Under the pieces are notes generated by a model that saw only the letters and a program-made list of their open reading frames with translations, was not told the origin of the DNA and did no database searches. A DNA stretch of 27,316 nt from a virus: the IMG/VR virus record IMGVR_UViG_3300042691_033902, positions 1 through 27,316 of that record, one strand, 5' to 3'. Positions 1 through 6,730 of this stretch are shown here, piece by piece (position 1 is the stretch's first letter; each line of letters starts with the position of its first letter). The position numbers and the translations under genes are program-made.

Positions 1-266
1 ACACCCGTAACTGCAGAAACAGATTGCAATGCCTTTTGATAATTCGCGCCTGTGTCATAAGCATAGTTTGCAACATCAATCAATCCTGTCTTGATTGTTT
101 CAAATGCATCCCTTGCCGATGCTCCAATGAACCCACCTTTGAAAGCATCGCTAAATTTAGACTGTGCATCGGTGGCAGCCTCGCTCACTTTCTGCACGAC
201 ATCTTTGAGTCCTTTCTCTGCCTCTTCGGCGTTCAAGCCTACTTTTATGGTGATATCATTTGCCAT
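1..266 (-). CDS. tape measure protein, N-terminal part (cut by window edge)
   Basis: The first 88 residues of a longer protein that runs off the left edge. It begins MANDITIKVGLNAEEAEKG and continues through a Lys/Glu/Ala-rich helical stretch into a Gly/Ala segment (GGFIGASARDAF) and a region ending near SVSAVTG. This order, a short beta-like start followed by helical heptad-like sequence and a TMP-type 'YQKALQSVSAVTG' motif, is typical of siphovirus tape measure proteins, which set tail length and are packed inside the tail tube. It lies directly after two small tail-assembly chaperone-like ORFs, the standard position. The start ATG follows the previous stop by one base. The call rests on the N terminus and gene order; the hydrophobic and C-terminal parts are outside the window. 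Confidence 0.8.
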   Translation of the reverse strand, partial: MANDITIKVGLNAEEAEKGLKDVVQKVSEAATDAQSKFSDAFKGGFIGASARDAFETIKTGLIDVANYAYDTGANYQKALQSVSAVTG

Positions 267-267
267 G

Positions 268-510
268 TCATTTTGCCGTTTTATTTCTCTCTTTGATATA
301 GGTCAAGTTCATTGCATAGATCTTGAACATATCCAAGCGTGAAGTGTGATAGTATAGTTCTTTGAATTGCCTAGCATCCCCATTCGCAATGTTCCGGAAA
401 ACAAAGTATTCATCAAGTATCTCTTCATTGAGATACAAAAGAGCAAGAGGCTCCTCTTCTACATACTTGTCATCATCAGGATCATTGAAAACTACCCATT
501 CATTGACCAT
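268..510 (-). CDS. putative second tail assembly chaperone ORF
   Basis: An 80-residue acidic protein lying between the first chaperone-like ORF and the tape measure gene. It starts inside the preceding gene: the 11-base overlap reads ATGGTCAATGA. It is in the +1 frame relative to that gene. The +1 frame stays open for about 65 bases upstream of the ATG, across a run of six T's (about 546-551), so it could be made as a frameshift extension of the upstream protein (G/GT arrangement) instead of, or as well as, from its own ATG. In siphoviruses these proteins coat the tape measure during tail assembly and are absent from the virion. I see no diagnostic motif; the call is from position, size and overlap. 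Confidence 0.6.
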   Translation of the reverse strand: MVNEWVVFNDPDDDKYVEEEPLALLYLNEEILDEYFVFRNIANGDARQFKELYYHTSRLDMFKIYAMNLTYIKERNKTAK

Positions 511-1012
511 TTCCGAAACTTGTCTTGATTCGTGCCAAAGTGTTTGAACGAAAAAATTTGAGTTCCTCCAAAATTGAATTTAGATCTTGCTCCATCCAAA
601 AGTCAGAGCTTGAATCTGAATCCAATGCTATCAATAGTTCATTGTCGTTTATGTTCTTTCTGTCAATAGCAATTTTGGCTAGATCAAATACAATAGGGAT
701 TGTTTGTTCGTCAAGACTAATGTATTCAAAAACATTTGTCTTAATTTGCAAAATGACTTCTGCAATAACCTCTTGCAATTTGAAGTCTCCCTTCAAACCT
801 TCCCAAGCATCGCTGCCTTTCAATAAATTGAATTTCCCTGAAAAGTATTCATCCCCTAAGAGACGTTTTTGCAGCAAAGTCTCATAAGCCTTTTGAGCTC
901 CCCTGCTATTTTCAAGTTTCTCAAGAATAGGCATCACTTTCACATATAGGTTCTGTGAAAGAACGGTTTGTAGTTTTACTTTGTGAATACGGTCGTTAAG
1001 AATGAGCTCCAT
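500..1012 (-). CDS. putative tail assembly chaperone (first ORF)
   Basis: A 170-residue, mostly helical, acidic protein starting MELILNDRIHKVKLQ, between the major tail protein and the second small ORF before the tape measure. This is the standard place for the G-like chaperone of long-tailed phages. The first ~15 residues look like a beta hairpin and the rest like alpha helices, as in several TAC families. A GAGG-containing stretch precedes the ATG, and a strong hairpin (1048-1073) separates the gene from the tail tube gene, so its expression may be set separately from the abundant tube protein. The last codons overlap the next gene in the +1 frame. No residue motif identifies the family, so function is from gene order. 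Confidence 0.65.
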   Translation of the reverse strand: MELILNDRIHKVKLQTVLSQNLYVKVMPILEKLENSRGAQKAYETLLQKRLLGDEYFSGKFNLLKGSDAWEGLKGDFKLQEVIAEVILQIKTNVFEYISLDEQTIPIVFDLAKIAIDRKNINDNELLIALDSDSSSDFWMEQDLNSILEELKFFRSNTLARIKTSFGNGQ

Positions 1013-1047
1013 AGTGCCTCACGTCCTTTCTATTGAATGAAAATAAT

Positions 1048-1073
1048 GGGGCTTGAGTAAATTGTCAAGCCCC
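1048..1073 (-). terminator. hairpin after tail tube gene (partial or leaky terminator)
   Basis: A perfect 9-bp inverted repeat (GGGGCTTGA / TCAAGCCCC) with an 8-base loop, in the 71-base gap between the tail tube protein and the first chaperone gene. On the minus strand it is followed by ATTATTTTC, a weak U-rich tract, so it is probably a leaky terminator or an mRNA-stabilising 3' end for the abundant tube transcript. Confidence 0.6.
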
Positions 1074-1083
1074 TGTCTTTTTG

Positions 1084-1653
1084 TTATACTGCAGCCGTGA
1101 TCCAAGTTTCGAGATATCCTTTGTCCTGTGGAATCGTAATGTAAGGAACGGCTCCTAGAGAAACCAATGCTGCTCTAAAAGCGGAAGCCGGAACAGTCAC
1201 CGGTCCGTCATTATTTACGATTTCGCCGGATACTTTCGGTTTGGTATATTTGCCGCTCTCCATGTCGAAACCACCAACGTCTTGAGCGAGCTTGCAAAGC
1301 ATGATAATTACTTTTCGCTTTCCTTGGTGTGATATATTTGTTCCTGCATAAACAGAACCATACGTAATTTTTCCAAGAGTCTGCGATTGGGCAGTTGCAG
1401 AGTTGAACTTGACTCCGTCCTCATATTCGCCGGCATCACTCGCGGCTTGGGATTGAGGAGCGTATTTGTTGAAAAACAATGTCAAGTCCGGATCATCTTC
1501 ATTTTGATCAATCGTGAAGTTTGTTCTTGTCACGCTTGTCTTAATTTTCTTTGTCATTGCGTATTCGGGACCACCGGTTGTAGCCCAATACGGAACTCCA
1601 TTTGATTCAAAGGCAGTGTAAAAATCACTGACATTTGCACCTCCAACTAACAT
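1084..1653 (-). CDS. major tail tube protein
   Basis: A 189-residue protein beginning MLVGGANVSDFYTAFESNG, rich in beta-forming and small residues, with 'WATTGGPEYAMTKKIKTSVTR' in the N-terminal third and a final segment ending near YITIPQDKGYLETWI. Size, composition and position (after the tail terminator and glycosyltransferase, before chaperones and tape measure) fit the tube protein that polymerises around the tape measure. The start ATG has an AGAGG site 6 bases upstream and lies one base past the previous stop. A strong hairpin just downstream fits high expression. No catalytic motif is expected. An alternative role as another tail structural protein is possible but less likely. Confidence 0.75.
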   Translation of the reverse strand: MLVGGANVSDFYTAFESNGVPYWATTGGPEYAMTKKIKTSVTRTNFTIDQNEDDPDLTLFFNKYAPQSQAASDAGEYEDGVKFNSATAQSQTLGKITYGSVYAGTNISHQGKRKVIIMLCKLAQDVGGFDMESGKYTKPKVSGEIVNNDGPVTVPASAFRAALVSLGAVPYITIPQDKGYLETWITAAV

Positions 1654-1654
1654 C

Positions 1655-2347
1655 TTATACCTCTAAAGATAGTGTCTTAAAAGTTTTGATTAAATAATTC
1701 CAAACCCGTTTTGTAGGTTTTCTATTGTATTCGCGAAGCAGCAATTTTCCATTCCGGACTCCTTTCGTTTCAAAGAGTTCATTTGATATTTTGTAGCCAT
1801 CGTGTATCAAAATGATATCTGTGTCCACCATAGCGACTTCTTTTATTTCGCTGCTTGGTATCTCATGGCATATTCCCTCCCAAAACATACCGGAGTTTCT
1901 TTTTATCAATCTGCAAGAATGTACTATGTATCTTTCTCTCACTCCATCAACTTGATGTGAGTCGTGCATGATTCCGGATATTGATGTCCAACCGGCGACT
2001 GCTTTCGTTTCGTTCATTGCTTGCACTTCTGCAATAAGCTCCTCGGGATGCGTTCCTAAAAATTCATCGGAGTCAATATGCAAAGACCAAACTCCATCTG
2101 CTTCTTGATCCATAAAATTACGGATGGCAGAAAAATCAAAGTCGATTTCGTAGCTTGAGTAATGATATTCAAGAGATACTAGCCTTGATGTTTTGCCTAT
2201 TACGACATATTGCGTTTCGTAGTTTTCTACTTGCTTGATGATACAAGAAACAATTTGAGACTCCTTCGGTATTCTACTTAGCAGTTTTGAAAGATCTACT
2301 TTCTCGGGATGCATGATACAGCAGCTTAAAAGAATGTCTTTATTCAT
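1655..2347 (-). CDS. family 2-like glycosyltransferase within tail genes
   Basis: A 230-residue protein with the pattern of small GT-A glycosyltransferases. An N-terminal strand (ILLSCCIMHPEKV) is followed at about residues 83-97 by 'DGVWSLHIDSDEFL', matching the metal- and nucleotide-sugar-binding DxD of the GT2 fold. Later come 'WEGICHEIP' and, near residues 180-205, an 'IILIHDGY...KGVRNGKLL' stretch common in this group. It would move a sugar from a nucleotide-sugar to an acceptor, which cannot be told from sequence. It overlaps the tail terminator gene by ATGA and ends one base before the tail tube gene, so it is made with the tail. Acceptors could be the tail tube, other virion proteins, DNA or host surface sugars. 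The N-terminal nucleotide-binding half looks short, so the donor site may be reduced. Confidence 0.75.
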   Translation of the reverse strand: MNKDILLSCCIMHPEKVDLSKLLSRIPKESQIVSCIIKQVENYETQYVVIGKTSRLVSLEYHYSSYEIDFDFSAIRNFMDQEADGVWSLHIDSDEFLGTHPEELIAEVQAMNETKAVAGWTSISGIMHDSHQVDGVRERYIVHSCRLIKRNSGMFWEGICHEIPSSEIKEVAMVDTDIILIHDGYKISNELFETKGVRNGKLLLREYNRKPTKRVWNYLIKTFKTLSLEV

Positions 2348-2808
2348 TTTTGGAACCTCGTGTAAAAAACCCGGAATGTCATTATTGAGAGACCTTTTGT
2401 TTCGTCATCTGTGAAAGTCACGGGTTCGGAAGCAGAGTAGCTTATTGGAGAAAAGTCTGTAGCCTCGTAATCAGAATCGTATCTACTTGGTACGTAATTT
2501 TGCAAGACGTGCTCCACCTTTTCGTTAAGATCTTGCATGGCATTTCGTAGTCTAGCTATCCCCAAAGTTGCGTTCTTTTTTACGGAGTTTCCACAAAGCA
2601 AATAGACATCTATTCTACCTATGTTTGCAACTGAACTCAAGTCCTCCAATGACTCAACTATCCTTTCATCAGTTGAACCATAGATACCAACGAAGTCAAA
2701 TTGATATGTCTCAAATTTATTCATTAAGACTTGATCATAAATACGGATGCCGGATACAGTACGAAGCTGCTCCGTAATTGACTCGCATATATGCTGCTCT
2801 CTACTCAT
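2344..2808 (-). CDS. tail terminator / tail completion protein
   Basis: A 154-residue protein (MSREQHICESITEQLR...) of the size and place of siphovirus tail terminators, which cap the tail tube and join it to the head connector. The visible pattern is an N-terminal helix, a central beta region (GRIDVYLLCG), a helix (ARLRNAMQDLNEKVEHVLQN) and a C-terminal pair of strands ending FRVFYTRFQK, consistent with the gpU-like fold. It starts 8 bases inside the preceding HK97-gp10-like gene, with AAAGGA about 10 bases upstream. Assignment is by order and predicted fold pattern, without a signature motif. Confidence 0.65.
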   Translation of the reverse strand: MSREQHICESITEQLRTVSGIRIYDQVLMNKFETYQFDFVGIYGSTDERIVESLEDLSSVANIGRIDVYLLCGNSVKKNATLGIARLRNAMQDLNEKVEHVLQNYVPSRYDSDYEATDFSPISYSASEPVTFTDDETKGLSIMTFRVFYTRFQK

Positions 2809-3364
2809 TTGTTCGTGTCCTTTCCTGTAAGTTTCTAATTGCTCTTACCATTGATTGTTTGAGCTCGCGTTCAAAGTCTTTCTGTATGTTTTGTTTGAAG
2901 TCTTTTATCGCCGGATTAAAGTAAGGTCTTGCTTTTATCGTGACCTTCCCTTTCCATTTTAGGCTTCCCCAAATCTTTGTCCACATTCTGCTATTGTTCG
3001 TTTGCTTCTTTTTGAGATAGGCAAAACCTATCATTTTTTTTGTAGCTTTTATCTCGCCTCCATACTCATGAATCTTAGCGTATCTCACTTTGGATCCATA
3101 AGTAAGTTCGTACTTTGCTCCGCTTCCTGTGACCTTGTATATGTTATTCACATTTCCTTTGGTGAACGACTGCCACAATTTGCCGGATACCTTGTATAGC
3201 TTTGGTCCCGTATTGAATACAGTAGCTACAGAAGTTTCGCCTCCGGTTGCTCCTTGATCTATCATGAATTCTGCTATGCTAAGCTGCATGAATGTAGGGA
3301 ACTTTTGAACGTAGTCTGCAATCACGGGATGTATTACTTCTTTTGCTTGTTCGATTGTAAACAT
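2801..3364 (-). CDS. HK97 gp10-like / virion morphogenesis protein
   Basis: A 187-residue basic protein. Residues about 85-110 carry 'YAKIHEYGGEIKATKKMIGF' and residues about 143-156 carry 'KARPYFNPAIKDF'. The pair (HE.GG and RP[YF]..PA) is the hallmark of the HK97 gp10 / phage virion morphogenesis families, head-tail joining proteins. The C terminus is a long charged helix. I chose the ATG at 3364, which overlaps the connector stop as TGATG, over a TTG one codon earlier. The gene lies between the connector and the tail terminator, the usual place. Confidence 0.8.
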   Translation of the reverse strand: MFTIEQAKEVIHPVIADYVQKFPTFMQLSIAEFMIDQGATGGETSVATVFNTGPKLYKVSGKLWQSFTKGNVNNIYKVTGSGAKYELTYGSKVRYAKIHEYGGEIKATKKMIGFAYLKKKQTNNSRMWTKIWGSLKWKGKVTIKARPYFNPAIKDFKQNIQKDFERELKQSMVRAIRNLQERTRTNE

Positions 3365-3990
3365 CAAACCACCGCGACTCTATACTTTTTGAAATACTTT
3401 TGCCATTCCAAGTTCTGCAATAAATTCGTATTCACATTTTGACCGGCTCCGCCTGTGGATACGCTTGTCAAGCCAAACCAATTCCCGCCGTTTGCAGAGT
3501 GCTTGTATATCCAAGCTGCCATTTCAACAATGCCTTGAATTACTGTGTTCGGTAAATTGGCATCACTCCATCCGGTAGACAAAGCCAAGCGGAATTCACC
3601 GGAAGTGTACTCTTTGAATATCAAATAGTTTATTCCATTGTCGGCAGTATAGACAAACTTTGTATTTGACACGGCAGCATAAGAGTCAAATTGATTGTTT
3701 CTCCAAGAAAGCCCTGTGACTGCAGTATTCGCATTGTAAGGTATGTATTTCCACCTGTGACTCTTTTCTAAGCCCTCGCGGCTTTCTACGTAGGTAAAAT
3801 GATAGTTCAAAGAGGTTGCAATGAGAGGCTGTCCACAATAGTTTTCAGCCTCTTCAAAGCAAACTTCAAAAACGGTATCAAGCCATGAGTATAGAGCAGC
3901 GTCCTCAACAGTTTGATCGCCGGATATTTCCATGTTCAAAAACTTGAAAAATGCACTCTGAACTCTTGGGAACGCTGTCGTAAAACTCAT
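3364..3990 (-). CDS. head-tail connector (adaptor) protein
   Basis: A 208-residue protein just downstream of the capsid gene. The N-terminal helical part contains 'LDTVFEVCFEEAENYCGQPL', the pattern seen in gp6-like and phiE125 gp8-like adaptor proteins, which form a ring under the portal. A middle beta-rich insert is followed by 'NTVIQGIVEMAAWIYKHSANG', the final helix of that family. It overlaps the preceding 60-codon gene by ATGA and the following gp10-like gene by TGATG, so the connector block is translated in series. The first ~20 residues have no clear match. Confidence 0.75.
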   Translation of the reverse strand: MSFTTAFPRVQSAFFKFLNMEISGDQTVEDAALYSWLDTVFEVCFEEAENYCGQPLIATSLNYHFTYVESREGLEKSHRWKYIPYNANTAVTGLSWRNNQFDSYAAVSNTKFVYTADNGINYLIFKEYTSGEFRLALSTGWSDANLPNTVIQGIVEMAAWIYKHSANGGNWFGLTSVSTGGAGQNVNTNLLQNLEWQKYFKKYRVAVV

Positions 3991-4169
3991 TTCTTATTCA
4001 CCTTCTTTGTATCATTAGAAATATCTTTTGCAGTGCTTTTGTTCTGCAGACTTGGCAGAGCTTCACAATGTCCACTAGCCTGCAATTTTGCGAAGTCTTG
4101 TTCAGAGAGCTGTGTTATTCTGCCTTCCTCAAGACCTGCAAAAGACTTTATTACTTTGCAATCAATCAT
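3987..4169 (-). CDS. small protein downstream of capsid gene
   Basis: A 60-residue protein. Its first 45 residues have the pattern 'IKSFAGLEEGRITQLSEQDFAKLQASGHCE', like small phage proteins often found beside capsid genes (a short beta strand, then 'G..v.LsEe.f..L...G.ae'). The tail is a charged, probably disordered Lys/Asp/Asn-rich stretch. It begins 11 bases after the capsid stop and overlaps the connector gene by ATGA. The function of this group is unknown to me; a head accessory role is inferred from position. Confidence 0.65.
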   Translation of the reverse strand: MIDCKVIKSFAGLEEGRITQLSEQDFAKLQASGHCEALPSLQNKSTAKDISNDTKKVNKK

Positions 4170-4179
4170 GTCTTACTCA

Positions 4180-5394
4180 TTAGGTAGTTGAAGTTTTCAA
4201 AATACCGATAGCAGAAGGAGCCGGGAAAGCGATACCAATAGACTCGCTTACCATGATTCCACGCTGTGAAGTTCCGCCCAAACCTTGAGTTGCAAAGTAT
4301 TCTTTGTATTCGTCAATTACAATGTCTTCACGGATACCCAAAATTGAATACTGTGAGAAGTCTGCATAAATTGCAGAAGGTGTCGTAACTGCAGAAGTCG
4401 GGAACAAAGAGTCCGGAACCACGTGCATCGGACGACCGGTTGGTGTGATATATGAATTGTTTGTCAAAGCAGTCAAGCCAATAGAGTTCACCTCCAATGG
4501 TCTGATCATATCCCAAATTGGTCTGCCATTTACACCGTCTGTTTCTTTGAGCAAGTGACCAAAGACGCTTTGAGGAACCACAAAGACTCCATTTGCACCG
4601 ACACTGCTATTGACAGCAAGACGGAGATTGATCAAGTCTTTCCATGAGATTTCAGCAAAAGTGTCCTTTCCGGAATTGGAAGCTCCGCCTTGAAACACTA
4701 CAGAAGTTCCTGCCAAATTCAATGCGCCTGTAAACTCGGGAGCGTTTCCTGTTCCTTTGAAAAACTGCTTGTCTTCCGCTTCTGCAATCGCCTGTGCAAG
4801 ACCACTGATTGTATAGTCAAGAAAAGCCGGTGTCGCGTCACGAAGTTGCTCCTCGGACACTATACATCCGCCGACAATTTTCTTTGCAGTGAGGGCTGTT
4901 CCTGTGTAAAAATTCGCACTATCTGTGAGAGTCAAGCTACTGCCTTCTGCCACGACCGCTGCAGAAAAAGCTCCGCTGCTTGTAATGTTCTCTGTTTTGC
5001 CTCGCATTGGATAGATCTTAGCAAGTTGTCTTGCATAAGCAAAGCGGTCCGCATAAGACATGATCTCTTCGACCCAAAACTGAGGAACCGCAAAACCGCC
5101 TTGCGAGTTTGTTCCTGTGTTGAAGTTTGCGCGAGTCACATAAGTTTGGTTCGCTTTGTTCGCAATGTCCTCTGCAACTCCAAGCTTTCCACGTGTGATC
5201 GCATAGATCCAATCACCAACGATACGAGCTTGATCGCGTTTGATATCGTGTTCTGCTTTTACTTTCACAAAGCCATTTGACATTGTATTCAAAGGGTTCA
5301 AAGTACGTACTTTTTCAGTAGCTAATTTTGAAGCTTCTGTTTCGATAGCCTTTTGAAGCTCCTCTTTTGTCGTGGTTATTACACTATTAGTCAT
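4180..5394 (-). CDS. HK97-fold major capsid protein
   Basis: A 404-residue protein. Residues 1-100 are charged and helical. Near residue 100 the sequence changes to 'GTNSQGGFAVPQFWVEEI', the typical beginning of the mature HK97 fold with its 'GG..VP..' motif. Later features are 'VAEGSSLTLTDSANF', 'KIVGGCIVSEEQLRDA', 'EAEDKQFFKGTG' and a C-terminal 'SEYSILGIREDI'-like P-domain segment (residues about 350-360). About 100 residues of N-terminal sequence is short for a self-scaffolding delta domain; the extra C-terminal helices on the protease gene may supply scaffold. It overlaps the protease gene by 8 bases (ATGACTAA). It forms the icosahedral shell. Confidence 0.93.
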   Translation of the reverse strand: MTNSVITTTKEELQKAIETEASKLATEKVRTLNPLNTMSNGFVKVKAEHDIKRDQARIVGDWIYAITRGKLGVAEDIANKANQTYVTRANFNTGTNSQGGFAVPQFWVEEIMSYADRFAYARQLAKIYPMRGKTENITSSGAFSAAVVAEGSSLTLTDSANFYTGTALTAKKIVGGCIVSEEQLRDATPAFLDYTISGLAQAIAEAEDKQFFKGTGNAPEFTGALNLAGTSVVFQGGASNSGKDTFAEISWKDLINLRLAVNSSVGANGVFVVPQSVFGHLLKETDGVNGRPIWDMIRPLEVNSIGLTALTNNSYITPTGRPMHVVPDSLFPTSAVTTPSAIYADFSQYSILGIREDIVIDEYKEYFATQGLGGTSQRGIMVSESIGIAFPAPSAIGILKTSTT

Positions 5395-6730
5395 TTGTAT
5401 TTCCTTTAATTGAATTCATAATTTCATCTGCAGTCAAGATCTTGGGTACTGTAATTGTAAGACCTCTCTCTGTGTTCACTGCTCTTTTGATTTTCTTATT
5501 TCCCTCTTCTACCATTTGCAGCCCTTCCATAATTAGAGCAAGAGTGGAAGCTGCTATTTTGCGACCTGCTCTTTGTTCAAAGGATGCTGTTTGGGTAGGA
5601 GCTTCTGTAGCCGGTTCTTCCGGTGTCTCTACGGTCTGTGGTTCGGGTTCTGCGACTGCTTCGGGATTAAGAACTTCCATGACTTTCTCTGCCATTGCGA
5701 TTGTTCCCAAGTCCGCTGCTTCAAGTGCTTGTTCTTCCGGAATGTCAAGTTGCTCTTTGAAAAAGACAAGAGCTGCCTCCTTGATTACCGGTAAAAGTTG
5801 CTCTTGGATCGCCCCGATTTGTTCGGGTGAAAGCATTTTGTTTACCTGTTGATTTAGTGATAAGAGTATTTGTTCAAAACTTTTGAGCTGCTTCTTCTCA
5901 AAATTCTTTTTTATCAATGCTTCTCTGTTTGCCGGGATAGTGACCACACTAAATTCAACAAGCTCTGATTTCGTGTAGACTGTCACCTTTTCACCATTGA
6001 TGGTTTGTTCCTCTGTTTCAATAGGCATGATTCCTACTGAAACGGCATTGAGATATCCTCTGTTTAATTTGCTATCAATCTTACAAGCCTTCTCGTCCTC
6101 AAGATCTAATTGGATTGTAGACTCCAAGTTTTCACCATTGAGAAAGAAACCAAGACATTTCCCAATAGGCAGCATTTCGGGTTTATGGTTTAAGAGAACT
6201 ACCGGATTGTTCATATATGCTTGATAGTCAATTCCACTTGGAATTATGATTGTTCCGTATCTATCTACTTCGGGAGTAGATATTATGAAAGAGTGGATAC
6301 CTTCGTTTGACGCTTCTTCATAATGTTCGCTTTCCTCATAGTCATTACGCTTGACTAGTACGAGTTCACGATGGATTATTTTGTCCATATTTTGTCCTTT
6401 GTTTGTTTGCTGCTGTTTTGCTTTGTTCCATATATTTTCAGACCAAGTGAATCCGGCATCGCCTCCCCAAAGTCCCCATGCTACTCGCGCCGGATTGGGA
6501 TATCCTTTTTCACTAGGTTCAAAACCTTCTGACTTTTTATTGACTTGATGCCTAGAGAAAAAACTATACATTCTACGGACCGTCTCAAGAGTAAGGTTCT
6601 CACGTTTTGCTAATTGATTTGCTCTTGCAAGACCTACTCTTGTTCCGCCTTTCTTACCTTCTGCTTTCCACTTCAAAGCTCTCTTGGCTTCCTCTTGCAT
6701 CTCTTTTGTCGGTACATAAGTATCACTCAT
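5387..6730 (-). CDS. prohead protease with N-terminal accessory domain and scaffold-like C terminus
   Basis: A 447-residue, apparently three-part protein. Residues 1-105 form a domain with 'EEAKRALKWKAEGKKGGTRVG', 'VRRMYSFFSRHQV' and 'VAWGLWGGDAGFTW', a pattern known as a small phage protein or domain near head genes. Residues about 125-285 are the HK97-type prohead protease, with 'VLLNHKPEMLPIG' (likely catalytic His) and 'LNAVSVGIMP' (likely catalytic Ser), then 'EFSVVTIPANREA'. Residues about 290-447 are helical and acidic with a Pro/Glu/Thr-rich linker, resembling a scaffold. I chose the ATG at 6730, which overlaps the portal stop as ATGA; an ATG 11 codons earlier overlaps the portal by 37 bases and is less likely. 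The enzyme would cleave scaffold and capsid N termini during maturation. Confidence 0.88.
   Translation of the reverse strand: MSDTYVPTKEMQEEAKRALKWKAEGKKGGTRVGLARANQLAKRENLTLETVRRMYSFFSRHQVNKKSEGFEPSEKGYPNPARVAWGLWGGDAGFTWSENIWNKAKQQQTNKGQNMDKIIHRELVLVKRNDYEESEHYEEASNEGIHSFIISTPEVDRYGTIIIPSGIDYQAYMNNPVVLLNHKPEMLPIGKCLGFFLNGENLESTIQLDLEDEKACKIDSKLNRGYLNAVSVGIMPIETEEQTINGEKVTVYTKSELVEFSVVTIPANREALIKKNFEKKQLKSFEQILLSLNQQVNKMLSPEQIGAIQEQLLPVIKEAALVFFKEQLDIPEEQALEAADLGTIAMAEKVMEVLNPEAVAEPEPQTVETPEEPATEAPTQTASFEQRAGRKIAASTLALIMEGLQMVEEGNKKIKRAVNTERGLTITVPKILTADEIMNSIKGNTND

Noticed and set aside
4690-5280. Long plus-strand reading frame (196 codons) opposite the capsid gene
   Set aside because: It mirrors the coding strand of a clear HK97 capsid gene, is unusually Cys-rich and has no recognisable pattern, as expected for an antisense shadow.
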